Shown here piece by piece: positions 1 to 11,475 of a DNA stretch of 64,000 nucleotides (within the stretch, counting starts at the first letter, position 1; each line of letters opens with the position of its first letter). Location of the stretch: NCBI GenBank assembly GCA_905147135.1, contig LR990052.1:1309501-1373500 (forward strand), in the 5' to 3' direction. The notes beneath the pieces were generated by a model. That model did no database searches. It was not told where the DNA came from and was given only the letters and a program-made list of their open reading frames with translations. The translations under genes were made by a program, and so were the position numbers. The stretch is from Blastobasis lacticolella. Lineage: Eukaryota; Arthropoda; Insecta; Lepidoptera; Blastobasidae.

Positions 1-246
1 ATTAAATCTTCAATATTATGTATGTGGGTACACGAGCAATTGTTAATTAATTAAACAATTATTAAACAGTTTCGTTCAAAATTTGTTTGGACGTGATTTC
101 TCTTGGCAAAGGTGGAACAACTTATTTTACTTACTATGTTGACGCAAAGACCCAAAATGAGTCTTGGCTTCTGACACCAAGATGCTCCATTCTGCTCCGC
201 CCTGTGGTGCCTCCTGCCAACAGTCAGTCCGGAGTTGCAACAGGTC

Positions 247-299
247 TCATTCAATTTCGTTCTTCGTACTTGAATAGGTGAATGAACGAAATTGAATGA
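247..299. repeat. 16-bp perfect inverted repeat
   Basis: The arm at 247-262 is the exact reverse complement of 284-299, with a 21-nt spacer. It could form a hairpin. No target duplication or known element was recognised around it. Confidence 0.7.
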
Positions 300-514
300 A
301 CGAATGTTCGTGTACTTAATTTTATCATGACAGATGACCGTGACAATGTGTGAAACATCAACATCGTAATATCAGCCGAGAGAAGCCGGCCGGTTCTATG
401 CCTGGATACGGACAACATTAATAATGCGTACGGCTAAGTAATGGAACATGTTACCTAAGAGTGTGTTCCCTTATCATTATAATCTTCAAGGCTACAGTAA
501 ATAGACTAGATCGA

Positions 515-660
515 CAGGCATGCATCATCTTGACCGTCACTTACCACCAGGTGAGATGGCGGTCAAATTCCTGCTAGTTTTAGGTAAGTAAGTAGACATC
601 CAAAGACAGCGGCGATAACTTTCCATTAGGTGGCCCGATTGTCTGTTTGTATGCCGATTG
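515..660. repeat. Interspersed repeat fragments
   Basis: The stretch containing CCAGGTGAGATGGCGGTCAA (about 549-568) recurs with few changes at about 36240-36285. The following part, with GGCGATAACTTTCCATTAGG, matches the 3-prime motif of a repeat family also seen at 4325-4365, 24215-24240, 26725-26750 and 56935-56960. These are decayed ends of repeats; the class is not certain. Confidence 0.5.
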
Positions 661-2774
661 AACAGGAAAAAGTTTACAATAACATTTAACTCTTTGCGCC
701 TAGGTGATTAGCAGCTGTAACCAGCTTTATAACATGACTTTATGTATTTAGCCAAAATGTCACTCAGCATATTGTTTGACATAGTTTTAGTAACCATGTC
801 GCCACATAACAACCACAAATTTTTCACATATTTTTGTTTTGTTTTATAGAGTATAGTCCATTTTAAATGACTGCAGTATGATTTATTTAGATTCGTAAGG
901 TACGTTGTGATATCAAAGAAATATAGCGTACATATATAATTTTTAGTCTCCATATTCACAGTGGTTTGCGTAACTACCTTAGAACTCAAAAACCAGGAAA
1001 GAACGCGTGGACGTTGAACGATACAAATATTCGAACTCCGCGTAGGTGAAAAACTAGTCGTAGTTTAAATAATAACCTATTTTATTATCTTGTACCCCAA
1101 ATACCGTGCAAGCAGTGACGTCCCGGGCGTATGTTAAAGACAATCCCCGTAATGGCAATACAAAAGGAACCTCGCATTTCAAACAAAGCAAATTCAAAGT
1201 AAAACAATAATTACCAGACCCACCCCGGGCTAAAAGATAAAACGCGGTATCTCCCCACGTTGGTAAATGTAAAAAGACTTATTTTTTATTCAATTAGTGA
1301 TTTTAATACCAGCGTCTAGGTCTCGGCCGTGATCCGAGCTCCTTTGATATGTTAAAACGTTATACGGTATTATTTCCCCCCGGTTTCCTATTACGGTTTG
1401 GACAGGTTACGATTGCTCTCTTTTGAATGTTTCCCAGTTGTGGTGGGCGAGCGGTCGAGTAGGTCGGGCTTTTTATTTACATCGTAATTGTATTAGGAAG
1501 ATGCAGGCCGCCCATAGCAGTTAGCTTTATCGTACTTCGAATTTTGAGATTTTTTACTAGGTATTATAGGCATGCGACGTCACCGTAAGAACATCGGTTA
1601 GTAAGAAACCATGGCGGCATTAGGTTTCTCATCCGGTGCCTCTCACATTGCCTGTCGGATACTGTCACCACAAGGCCACTGGCGCTCCCCCACACACGAT
1701 CACACTACACGATTCTCACAATTACTATTCTATACCTACCTACTTGTCTTTTTTATATTGAGCACTACAAAACAGATTAACCGCAGTGTTTAAAATTCCG
1801 CTGAGATAGAAAAATAATGAAATCAACTGACGGCATACACCAAAGCTATTGTTTGCTTTCGTTGTTCGAAACAGTTCACGTGCCTTCAGATTTTCAGTTG
1901 GGCCGTCTGCGCTGTTTGGAAAGAAAATATTAGAAAAAATCAATAAAAAGATAAGCCACCTTCTTTGTACACATAAGAGTTTCAAAATGCGAATAAAGTT
2001 AGGGGTGACCGACGACCGACTAAGATCTTTTAGTTATGTATTGGGCATAAATAAGTACCAAAATTATTACAGAGGGAATTGTTTATGCTTGTATGAAAAA
2101 TATAGTTGGAATAATTCGCTAAGATGTTTTAACATGTAACTTTGTTATTTGTTGACCTCTATATATGTATATTTCTTTTTCACATTTTTCTTAATGATTT
2201 CTGACGCTTCAGACGTTCTAAATCGTCTGAGAAAATAAAATAAAAATGTAACCGTATTTATAATATCGGAAAAATCAAGCAGATTGAGAGATTGAATGTA
2301 CATGTCGTAGTATTACCGAACTTTATGCGGACAAATTTGTAATAAAAGTCAAGTTACCCACAGACCTATAGGTATACTAACAAGTTCCCTATATAAGTAA
2401 TTGAAATCAGCCAGTAGGGCACCGAACCATCTAGAACCCCGACCTATCCCTACTGAAGCCAACTCCTAGCTTAAGACTGCTGAGCGAGCGGAAACTCGTT
2501 CCCGACTTAATTCACTGACCAGTAATTAACCCCCACGGGGGGGTCACACAGACCCCCCACTTGAGAGCGGTCACTGACTCAGTACAATACTGGAGTGAAA
2601 TTGTCTCCTGATTTATATAGGTTTCGGAAGTCGAGACGTATTTGGACCGGGGTTTTGGTGAAGGCGAAGTTTATTTATTGACTAGGTTTTGTCCGCGACT
2701 TCGTTTGCGTTGATTTTTTATGACAGTTTAGCTTTTGACTGAGGTACCATTTTAAATGACCTCCGTATTGTATG

Positions 2775-2940
2775 AAGGCTAGTACTATGGGGAGGTCAAG
2801 CTGTATCTCTGGTTCTACCTACCCGATGAGATAAAACATGGCTTAGATTGTACCCTAGACTTCAGGCTACCATCAAAATCCGTTCAGTAGTTTTTGCGTG
2901 ATGTGCGAACAGACAAAATAAATAAAAATTTCGTTCATAG
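2775..2940 (+). repeat. Interspersed repeat remnant
   Basis: The motif ATCCGTTCAGTAGTTTTTGC near 2877-2896 recurs at about 12738-12757 (ATCCGTTCAGCAGTTTTTGA). Both are followed by a GACAGAC-like run. It is an old dispersed repeat with no coding content that I can see. Confidence 0.5.
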
Positions 2941-3194
2941 TTACGTAGCAGAATCCGACATTTTTTCTGAAATATCTTTAATCTTCATTAACGGCTTTTT
3001 ATTATAGAATAAATTAAATAGCTTTTGGTCACTACTTCTTTTGCATAAAATTCTGTAGGCCGTCGTCCGCGGGAACTACTATCAAGATAGGTAAGAGTCT
3101 AGGCATAGTGTCTAGCTGTCTCTGGGATGTGAGCCTACTGCGATATATAATAAAAATCTGTTCTATATATTTTGCGTGAAATGTAACCAACATC

Positions 3195-3302
3195 TAACCA
3201 CCAGTAAGATTGCAGTCGCTCCATCTGCCAAATTCTGGATTAAGCTCAAGGTGAATCCCAGGCTCTGGCGCGCGAGAGCATGACCTGTACATTAACTATT
3301 AT
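3195..3302 (+). mobile_element. SINE-B copy, 3-prime end only
   Basis: It matches the last ~100 bp of SINE-B: a CAGTCGCTCCATCTGCCAAA-like start, then a GAATCCCAGGCTC segment, GCGCGAGAGCATGACC, and ATTAAC at the end. The tRNA-derived head is missing, as expected for a 5-prime-truncated or decayed retroposon. Confidence 0.65.
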
Positions 3303-4441
3303 TTATTATACTTTTTTTCATGCTATTCTTTGACAAACGAGCAGACCTGATGGTCGCCCATAACATCTACAATTCCTACATTTAGGTTGAAGGTAACAAA
3401 AATATAGAACCGCAGGTGAGTTGTCACTGTGAGGACTAAGATGAAATGCCTCATGCCTGTAATTTAGAGTACAGAATACCTACTAGAGAAACCTAGGCAG
3501 GTCGGTAGTTAAAATTATGTAGGTTATTTCAATTCAAACTGAATGAAACTGAACAAACTAACCTGCAAAAATTTTACGCTTGTCAAACTGTAGTTGACAT
3601 GATCATTTTTGGTTGGAATATTTCAGGCCAGTCTATCTGTCTATCGATACCGTGAGTGCCTTTACGCCTGTCATGAAGTTTTCTGTTTTGAAATGCTCTA
3701 TGAAAAACAGCGAAATGTAAAAATGGAATCGGAAAGTATTTTCAATTCATATTTTTTAAATGGGTCGCGACTATCTATCGGAGGATATGATAGTTAATTG
3801 CACTAATAAACTGCATTGTGTAGTCGTCCCGTGTATTTATGTTGTAATAATATTATTATTTTTATGTCTTTTTTTTCTTGTATCTTTTTCGATGTGGTGT
3901 TCTGGTTGGTCCAATAAATGTTCTTTCTGTCTTTCTTTCTTTCTAATAAGTACCTACCTAATAAACGCGAATTTTTAAAATGTACCTGTGTTTTGATTAT
4001 TGTTACGGTTTTACGCTAAACCTAGTATTATTATTTATTTTTAGTAACATGGTAGACAGACAGACCATGGACATACAGTTAGGTTTGTTTGGGCTGGGTT
4101 ATAAGAACCAACAACCAAACAAGAAACTAATTTCACATTTGCAGATCGAGCTTACATCTTAGACACAGACATTGACAGCCCTTAATTCGGTTCCACATTA
4201 GAGTCTTCACCGAAGGTGAGTATGAGTACAGTAAATTAAAGGGAGGGAGGTGAGTAAGTAATTAAGGGAGTCTCGAAGGCCGACATCGATTTCGTGACAA
4301 CCCGTATGTTAGAGATGCCAATGGCTGGCGGTGAACACTTTCCATAAGGTGGCTCGTTTGCACGTGGTTTACGCTTACAAACCGGACAATAAACGCGTAC
4401 GCGTCGTGCCCGCATAGTTACCGCGTAGCAACCTTACCTTT
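3303..4441. other. No gene recognised; repeat debris
   Basis: No coding frame is supported. At 3815-3950 there is an A+T-rich tail ending in a TTTC-type microsatellite (3920-3943); the inverse GAAA run occurs at 7848-7861. At 4310-4370 a decayed copy of the CTTTCCATMAGG-type repeat is visible. Confidence 0.5.
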
Positions 4442-4701
4442 GGCCGTGTGGTGTCCGGCAGAGTAGAATAGCACCAACCCCTTACACTCATGGGTGTCGT
4501 ACAAGGCGACTAATGTTTTCGAGGCATAAGATCAAGGGTCTCCGTAGTCTGGAAAATGGGCAGCAGCATTTTCCATTGTATTATTTAAACACTGCGATCT
4601 CCAACCCGCCTGCCAAGCGTGGAGATTATGGCAATAACCTCCCCTTTTATGGGAGAGGCCCTAAGTCCTGCAGTGGACTGTTACGGGCTGTGATGATGAT
4701 G
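4442..4701 (+). mobile_element. SINE-C copy, near full length
   Basis: It starts GGCCGTGTGGTGTCCGGC and runs to a TGATGATGATGA tail, matching the copies at 22290, 23306, 27108, 38118 and 43223. The copies share GTCGTACAAGGCGACTAATG and a motif around CCAAGCGTGGAGATTATGGC. The head resembles a repeat family common in Lepidoptera; that comparison is from memory. Confidence 0.8.
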
Positions 4702-5263
4702 AACCTTACAGTCCACCCTATGGGCGTGCACGACGCGATGACTACGCGGGTGCGGCACCACGGCTATGCTGGTGCGACACGATTTCTGTGCGGTGACTCT
4801 GCGGGCGATGCTGGCAGTTTACAATTAATATATTATGTTTTCTGTCAGTAATAGAAACCATATAGCAAAAACTTTTATTAAAAATTGTGTACGTCTGTAT
4901 GAAAATAACATTTGAACCTCATTTAAACGAAATTACTTTGTCTAATGGTCTATTATTTAGCTTAATATTTAACAATAAACCTCAATAATATCTATGAGAT
5001 AAGAATCGTGGGACCTATCATTGTACAAAAAGACCTAGGATGAGGCAATTTAACTGTAACAATAGAATTGAGCATTATGTTTATTACAATAAAATTCTTA
5101 AGATTATCTTGCTTACTTATAGTCTACGTGTATTTTTTTTAGTTGTCTGAAAGCGATTGAGTTAGTAATATGACGGCCAATGTTGTTGAAATAATCATTC
5201 AGAGGACAGAAGTTTGTTAAGTTTCTAGACAGGTATGCTATAAAATAATAATATAAATTATCA
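4702..5263. other. No gene recognised
   Basis: A+T-rich sequence without a supported reading frame or a repeat that I can match elsewhere in the window. Confidence 0.5.
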
Positions 5264-5645
5264 TCTTGTTAATGTTCCGGTGTTGCCCTCGCGCACGAAG
5301 GCCAGGGGTCCGCCTTGACCTTGATACAGGATTTTCCAGATCACATTGAAGCGACTGCCATCTATTATTCAGACAAACCTCAATGAGGTTTACCAATGTG
5401 TTCGGAAATAAGTTGTAATGCTTTTGTGACCTTCGTAACCATGTTAGCAAGGGAACATTACCAGATTAGATCATGGCACATTCAATCGCGTGAACATGCA
5501 GGTTTCATCACCGTAAGAGCATCGGTTAGTATTTAACTAATGTACATAACTCAGAAAAGAGGCATTGTACCTGGCGACACCGGGGTTCAAACCCGGTACC
5601 TCTCGCTTACGAGTCGGATACCTAAACCACGGACGTCGACGCTTC
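5264..5645 (-). mobile_element. SINE-B copy, near full length, reversed
   Basis: Read on the minus strand it begins with a tRNA-like head carrying a B-box-like motif (GGTTTGAACCCCGG, plus-strand about 5584-5597). It continues through the body with GACTGTACATTAGTTAA-type and CCAATCTGGT-type blocks and ends near 5264 in the common tail. It is diverged from the other copies. Confidence 0.75.
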
Positions 5646-6197
5646 TAAAAAATAACCTGACCTAACCGACAGATAAAACCCTCCATCAAATATCCATGTC
5701 GAGATGCACGACAGGCATGCCATAACCCTCTTTTTTCGTCGTCGTAGGTTAGAGAACACTTGTTCTATCACTGCCTGAATTCTTAGGAACAACGCGATGG
5801 CCACGACCATAGCTTGTGTACGGGCTAGTCATAAACTAGAATCCCGTCTAACGAACACATTCATCACGGTAAGTTTACTTCCCACGGGAGGCCGTCAAAA
5901 CATGCGCGGGAGCACTTGGGGTGTAGAACGTAAATGTGTGCGTTGTTTGTTTGTTGCGTTATGAAATCTGTACAAACTTAACTTATTAACCTAGGTATAA
6001 TGAATAGAACGTACGGAGGTACTATTGTAGAAATGACGACGTGACATTGTCAAATGCACTTGAAAAAACTACCTTAATAAATATTTTAAAAGAATCGTGA
6101 GTTTGTGGAAGGCAATTGGTATTTGCTATTTCGATTAGATATGCTTTTAAGAGATTGCACAAAGTTTTAGGGTTGATATGTATTATTTAAAATAGTT

Positions 6198-6340
6198 GTC
6201 TTGACGTCAATATTCCGGCTATGCTATCGCGCGTGAAGGGCAGTGGTCCGCCTAGACCATGATCTAGAATTTGGTAGTTCAGGTAATTACAGTGGAGCGA
6301 CGGCCATCTGGTCTACGTGACCCTGTCAAAAGGGGAACTT
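6198..6340 (-). mobile_element. SINE-B copy, 3-prime part, reversed
   Basis: It retains the tail and adjacent body (GACGTCAATATTCCGGC through CCATCTGGTC and CTGTCAAAAGGGGAAC on the plus strand). The tRNA-like head is absent. An A/T-rich low-complexity run follows at 6352-6390. Confidence 0.7.
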
Positions 6341-6904
6341 GACTCAGAAGAAATTAAAAAAAAATGTAAAAAAAAAAAATTTTTTTTGGTAATCTTTTCA
6401 ATTACTTAGAACTCTTCTTATTTGCCTTCTCAAACCTCTAATAATAAATATTTTTACTGCATACTATAATCTGACACTGGGCAAAATGCATAGTACCTTA
6501 GACCTGCCCAAACCGATGCTGGACGTGAATTTGAACTTATACCAAAACTACAAAACTCAACAAAAAAGACAACTCAATGTCAAAGTATCGATTCTTCATA
6601 AAAGTTTAAAACAAACATTGGGCGAAGAAGTACACACGACCTACACATAATTTCAATGTGTGATACAAAAAAAATATCTATAAGCGATACTAGAAGCCAA
6701 AGAAACAGCGGCACATGTAGTCCTGGGACTAAACGACGACAGAGCATTAGGAACGGAATCTTTCCAAGAGATCAGCGGACATCCAAAGATACTGCTAGAC
6801 TTTTGCGGGAGCTGGGCTGGCTACATTAGCAAGCCTTAGCTACGTACAAAGGACAAATTATGGGTTCAAGTGCGGAAAAAGGAGCTCAATAACCAAAACC
6901 TAAT

Positions 6905-7045
6905 AAATGGGCAGCAGCGTTTTTTTTATACTTGCATCACAGCGATCTCCAACCCGCCTGCCAAGCGTGGAGATTATGGCAATGACCTCCCCTCTCCTGG
7001 GAGAGACCTTTACTCCTGCAGTGGACTGTTATGGGCCGTGATGAC
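6905..7045 (+). mobile_element. SINE-C copy, 5-prime truncated, with target duplications
   Basis: It begins inside the SINE-C body (AAATGGGCAGCAGCG) and ends GGGCCGTGATGAC. It is flanked by a perfect 15-bp direct repeat, TAACCAAAACCTAAT, at 6890-6904 and 7046-7060. Truncation at the 5-prime end plus target duplications is the mark of target-primed reverse transcription, so this family moves as a retroposon. Confidence 0.85.
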
Positions 7046-7060
7046 TAACCAAAACCTAAT

Positions 7061-7839
7061 CCTATCAGCGAGCGACGCGCCGGCTTACGTGCTATGCCGG
7101 CTGCGTACGAGTGGTTTACGTTGATATCGTAAAGAACCAGTTATAAAGCGCAGATGTGTTTACTCCAAGCCGCCACGACCGACTGAATTATAATTACAAT
7201 CAATTCCCGAACGCGTCTATCTGTTTTCAGTTATAAATCTGAAGTTGTTTGATTGATTTTGAAAAATTCCGGCCTCAGAGCTCGGAAGCAATAGAGTTGG
7301 ATTCTTTATAGTGTTGTTTTCAATATGAAACGGTACCCCATTTAGAAATTGGGTTACCATGTTACTTACATAGTGTTAAAGACTATAGGTGTATCAGAAT
7401 GACACATCTTAACTAATATTTTAAAGATGAGAAGGCCATATACTGATCAGACAAATGATCTGCTGATAAATGTCGGACAGGTCAGTAGTACCCTCAACCG
7501 TCGCAAATGTATGAAAAGTTGTATGAATGTGGAAGAGGCGAAAGTATCCGGAGAGTAGCTTGTGACTCTCGATAGTCTTTGCCGACCGCTATGTGATACG
7601 AGTGTATGTATGTATATATGTAGGAAAAAAAATTACAGATATCAAGACCGTCAACCTGTCATGTTAAGACTTTGGACCGTTTCCGGTTGCACTGCTGGGC
7701 TTCAGCCTCCTCCACAGAACTTCACCTCCACAAATTGACCAATCATAGAACCGTATCGAATACAGCACTCAGCAGATGAGCACTGTGAGAATACCTAGTA
7801 ACGATACTTTACTGAGACAACTATTGTTTTTGGAAACGA
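7061..7839. other. No gene recognised
   Basis: No coding frame or repeat copy that I can identify with confidence. A CACTGCTGGGCTTCAGCCTC-like piece at about 7688-7710 resembles LINE-tail debris also seen near 46918. Confidence 0.45.
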
Positions 7840-8060
7840 GTGTTTAGAAAGAAAGAAAGAAAATATTTATTACAAAGGACGCCACGACATGATAATTTAC
7901 ATTTAACACAAAAAAAGGTACATAAAACACGGAGACAATTATAGGGTTCCCAGTGTCATTTTACGTGGGCATCCAGCGTAAATGGACCCTCCTCAGCATA
8001 ATGTTATGGTCGCTTGCCGCAAACCACAACGCTGATTTTCAGTGGTTCAAATCAAATATC
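7840..8060 (-). repeat. Interspersed repeat with GAAA microsatellite end
   Basis: A GAAA run (7848-7861) borders an A-rich segment and then a GC-richer part with GTGTCATTTTACGTGGGC. The microsatellite is the reverse complement of the TTTC run at 3920-3943. Repeats associated with GAAA runs are known from Lepidoptera, but the class of this one is not determined. Confidence 0.4.
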
Positions 8061-8465
8061 AAATCAAATAATTTTTATTCAGTTTGGGTTTTACAACCCT
8101 TATGAATGTCAATGTACAATTAATATAAATACAATGGCATCGTCGACCCGAGCTAGTCACTTGACTGGTACCATGCGGAAAAAAAAATATTCCTAGAGGA
8201 GACTGGAACATACCAGGTATGTCAAGTGGTCATTGGCCAGTGTGACCCGACTGTGGTTCTGTCACTGTCCAATGTGTGCCCCGTAATATCCCACCGACAC
8301 TGCACCGTCCAGCAAGCAATACCTACATCAAATAAATACCTACTATCTAAACAAACAAGTTTACGCATGTGACCCCACACGTCAGCGTGAGTCTTCTTTT
8401 CTTCGATATAAGTTTCCATATTAGTTCCCTTTCACGCAAAATTCCAGTACTTCGTACCTATTCTT

Positions 8466-8740
8466 ACGGCGACCTGAGTGGTTCAGTTAGTTAACATCTA
8501 CTTGGAGGTTGGTCTACCACACAGAGGTTCGATACCCGGCCGAGCAGAAATTGAAATGATGAATTTTAATTTCTGTTACGGGTCTGTGTGTAGTAGGTAT
8601 GTATAATAATATGTATTTCAAAAAAGTACTTATCTAAGTAGTTTATCATTTATCTAACACCCATAACACAAGCTTTGCTTACTTTGGGGCTATATATGGC
8701 GCTGTGTGTATTTGTCCAATCATATTTAATTACTATTTTT
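8466..8740 (+). mobile_element. SINE-A copy, full length but diverged
   Basis: A tRNA-like head (GACCTGAGTGGTTCAG A-box-like, GAGGTTCGATACCCGG B-box-like) is followed by a body with TTAATTTCTGTTACGGGTCT and the 3-prime block CATAACACAAGCTTTGCTTA...GGCGCTGTGTG. The same blocks recur at 14984, 39913, 54158 and 62036. Confidence 0.8.
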
Positions 8741-8971
8741 TTATGTATACTTATAATCGTTGCCGCAGTAAAGTTGTTTTCTACAATTTTTTTGTAATAA
8801 TACGAATGTGTGTGTTTAACTGTTATCAAGACTAAGCCAGCGACCGAATATGACTGAACAAATAATTCTGTAAAAATTACAAGTGTTAAATTTTTATTTG
8901 CCCAAGTGTATTTTAAAACGTGACATATTTTACTTTAAGTAACAATAACTATTTCAGTCCCGCCGTCACCA

Positions 8972-9053
8972 GCTGAGGTGTCCGAGTGGTTAAGGAGTTG
9001 GACTTGAAATCCAATGGGCGTTGCCCGCGCAGGTTCGAATCCTGTCCTCAGCG
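8972..9053 (+). tRNA. tRNA-Ser(UGA)
   Basis: The gene is 82 nt long and folds as a class II tRNA. The acceptor strands GCTGAGG and CCTCAGC pair fully and the discriminator is G. The D-arm carries the A box (GAGTGGTTAAGG). The anticodon loop CTTGAAA gives anticodon UGA. The long variable arm fits serine, and the T-arm carries the B box GGTTCGAATCC. The sequence is identical to the copies at 31218 and 32701. The 20 bp upstream resemble those of the 32701 copy. No CCA is encoded, as usual for a eukaryote. Confidence 0.95.
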
Positions 9054-9068
9054 ATTGGATTATCCCTC

Positions 9069-9074
9069 TTTTTT
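9069..9074 (+). terminator. Pol III T-run terminator
   Basis: Six T residues lie 15 nt downstream of the tRNA-Ser end, the normal RNA polymerase III stop signal. Confidence 0.75.
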
Positions 9075-9660
9075 CGATACACGCTCGTAAAGGGCGCTGA
9101 GCTGATTTTTGCTTCAAATAAAATAAAAGTTGCAAATTAAGACTATGAACTACGTACTCAATATCGTTAGGAACTTTTGACGTTCTCCATCCATGTTCTT
9201 CTTGTTTCCAGAAACCCAATAAGTTCCCAAGATCTTCAAATTTCTTGATCGTATAAAAGCTACCGTTTTTTTTGGAAATAACTATAATAAAAACCATTAA
9301 ATACATTAATACTAATAAACGAAATCTAGCTGCAGAATTTCATCACCGTACATCCGCTGCAAATTGAAATTCCATCCGTGCCATCTGGTTGAGTGGCGGT
9401 CCAACACCGTACGATTTTCACAAAACTTCTTGTCTCGTACGCTATAGTTGTAACTACACACAACTTGTCTCGTACACAAAACTTTTTGTCTCGTTGTGAA
9501 TCATATTTTCAGGCCGTTACGACATTGAAACCTTCAAGCAACGACCCTATACTCAACACGAAGTGGTGTCGTTGTAAACACCGGTCGATGGTCGATGGTG
9601 ACCACTTACCACCATGTTGCTTGACAGTATGGTTCCGTCCTTTTTAAAAACAAAATCATA
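9075..9660. other. No gene recognised
   Basis: No supported coding region. Minus-strand open frames here run through the tRNA gene and are chance frames. Confidence 0.5.
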
Positions 9661-9885
9661 ATTACACATTTTAAGGGTATGTTCCGGGTTTCCTACCGCG
9701 TACCTTTGTTGACGAGTAGCGCGATATTTCGACACAGTTCGCATCATGGTCACGGGACGACTGGAGAGCTGCGAGCGCCGGACGATGTTGGTTAGCGACA
9801 AAGCGGCCGAAGTCAATCTACCTGCTTTCGCTAAAGTATTTTTTTTACCCTTGAAATACCGGAACATACCCTTAAAATGTGTAAT
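9661..9885. mobile_element. MITE-like element with 27-bp terminal inverted repeats
   Basis: The arms 9661-9687 and 9859-9885 are perfect inverse copies (starting ATTACACATTTTAAGGG) around a 171-bp core. A shorter relative at about 42724-42838 shares the core block CTACCGCGTACCTTTGTTG and the right terminus, showing that this is a dispersed family. It has no coding capacity. A clear target duplication was not found, so the superfamily is open. Confidence 0.75.
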
Positions 9886-10439
9886 AATAACCTCGATAGT
9901 TAAAAACATTAAAATCATAATTGTGACCGCTTTTCGCCCGTGCTATTTGATCTGGAATAATCTGCGAGCGACATTGTCTTCAATGTGATTTTTTTTTAAT
10001 TAGACTTGTCAGCATTTACCCTCATCTTATCTAGCCTTGAGGGCGTCCAGATTATAATGATCAGGTGGCTCTGGTGACGGCTACCGTATGACTTTTAGTA
10101 AAAAATGTTTAAAGTACGAGTAAACTACGAGTTTATAATACATATAAATACAAAAAAGAGAATCAGACCACACCTAACATCGTTGTAGGTACAGATCAAG
10201 ACCATAAGTGCATTTATTTCCACCTTTAGAATATCTGCCGTTAAAATTGTAAAAATTTATAGGGCAAATTAAGAAATGTCATGATAGAAAATCAATTTTT
10301 TTTAGACCTTTAAAAATAGCCTGTGTTCAAGGATGGACTATTCTACCTACACGGACAGTCACCAAACTAATACTCTGTATGGTGCTGTATCTGTATATTA
10401 ATATTTTCTGAATGTACTAAAATTGGAAATACACTTTGT
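9886..10439. other. No gene recognised
   Basis: A+T-rich sequence with no supported gene or repeat copy. Confidence 0.5.
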
Positions 10440-10760
10440 ACTGTACATAACAACAACACTCCAAAACCCGCCCGCACTGCATCGCACGCGCTCTCATTTG
10501 CGTGCGAAATTAAAAACGCACAAAAGCACCCGCGCGTCACGCCGTCACGTCACGTCACGATGACGTGACGCTAGCGCCTCGCGCAGGAAATTAGCGCGTT
10601 CACTATGCATTTTTCCATTTGTGTCCCATGTCCTGTGTCCCGTCGCTTTTGAATCGACAATGCCTTTCAACGGGCACGCGTTGAGTTTCACGCCCACTTT
10701 AATGCTGTTCCACTGGTGATTTACTGCGCTGTGGTGCGTTGAAGTTAATTGATAGGGACG
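10440..10760. promoter_or_regulatory. GC-rich patch with CRE-like palindrome (candidate)
   Basis: A GC-rich, apparently single-copy patch inside A+T-rich DNA. At 10548-10570 a 10-bp inverted repeat (CGTCACGTCA, spacer CGA, TGACGTGACG) places overlapping TGACGT/ACGTCA cores, the half sites of CREB/ATF-type bZIP proteins, back to back. A regulatory role is inference only; no adjacent gene is visible. Confidence 0.3.
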
Positions 10761-10789
10761 CGGATATTTTTCTTTTTTTTTATTGACTT

Positions 10790-10990
10790 TCAGGACTTCA
10801 GCAAGCTAAAGGGGAGCAGATGCGCTAGCGGCTTTTGATATAACTGTTGATATTTGATATGCCGTTTGAAGAGTTCAAGTTATGGTGCAAAGAAATGACC
10901 GGAGGGAACTCATTCCACAACTTGATAAAGCAGTAAAGAGGCTTGCGATGGCCATACTTTGACACGCAAGTTGCTTCGAACTGCTAGTTT
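10790..10990 (+). repeat. Interspersed repeat remnant
   Basis: The segment GGAGGGAACTCATTCCACAA resembles blocks at about 45895-45955 (CAGGCAGTTCACTCCACAAC) and 49655-49690 (GGCAGAGAGTTCCAGACATT). It looks like an old repeat family with copies across the window. Confidence 0.45.
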
Positions 10991-11095
10991 TCTGCTAGCT
11001 GGAAGCTAGTAATGTAGAATAACCTTTTTTCTTTGGATAATGTATGAAAACTATAAATGACCAAACGCAAATTTTAAAAAATACGTTTTTGTGTG

Positions 11096-11300
11096 ATCAC
11101 TACATAGTATAAAACAAAGTCGCTTTCTTTGTCCCTATGTCCCTTTGTATGCTTAAATCTTTGAAACTACGCAACGGATTTTGATGCGGTTTTTTTTAAT
11201 AGATAGAGTGATTCAAGAGGAAGGTTTATAAGCAAGAAAAATGGGTAGAGGGTGGGTAGGTGTACGTGAACGAAGTCGCGCCGGGTCCACTAGTATATCA
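11096..11300 (+). repeat. Dispersed repeat, TATAAAACAAAGTCGC family
   Basis: It starts ATAGTATAAAACAAAGTCGC and contains AACTACGCAACGGATTTTGA, then AATAGATAGAGTGATTCAAG, ending GAACGAAGTCGCGCCGGGTC and ACTAGTATATCA. Related copies lie at about 31405, 40436, 46960 and 59300. It is a common insect-type non-coding repeat whose class I cannot assign. Confidence 0.65.
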
Positions 11301-11318
11301 ATAAAATCATTATTATCA

Positions 11319-11475
11319 GAATTAAATCACCTTTTGTACACTAGTTCCACTATAGATACAAATTTTATTAAATTGCAACCAGTTTCGAATTACTCATCTT
11401 CAGGCAAATTGCCTGAAGTGGATCTAAAGGTGATTTAATTCAGAATTATGGAGTTCCATCATGAAGTCACAACAC
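11319..11475. repeat. Repeat with 16-bp inverted repeats and insertion
   Basis: The arms 11319-11334 and 11426-11441 are perfect inverse copies. The outer parts match 53692-53775 (TTGTACACTAGTTCCACT and ATGGAGTTCCATCATGAAGT). The copy here is longer, with extra internal sequence that includes a small palindrome CAGGCAAATTGCCTG. Confidence 0.6.

Larger units (their letters stand above)
1..2774. other. No gene recognised; A+T-rich DNA
   Basis: No convincing coding frame. All open frames are under 100 codons and resemble no family I know. Two short repeat remnants (515-590 and about 598-660) and one inverted repeat (247-299) are listed separately. The rest is unrecognised A+T-rich sequence with small GC-rich patches, for example around 1320-1460 and 2400-2580. 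Confidence 0.6.

Noticed and set aside
8935..9306. 123-codon minus-strand frame
   Set aside because: It crosses the tRNA-Ser gene in antisense, so it is a chance frame.
9553..9918. 121-codon minus-strand frame
   Set aside because: It runs through both ends of the MITE-like element and has no protein resemblance.
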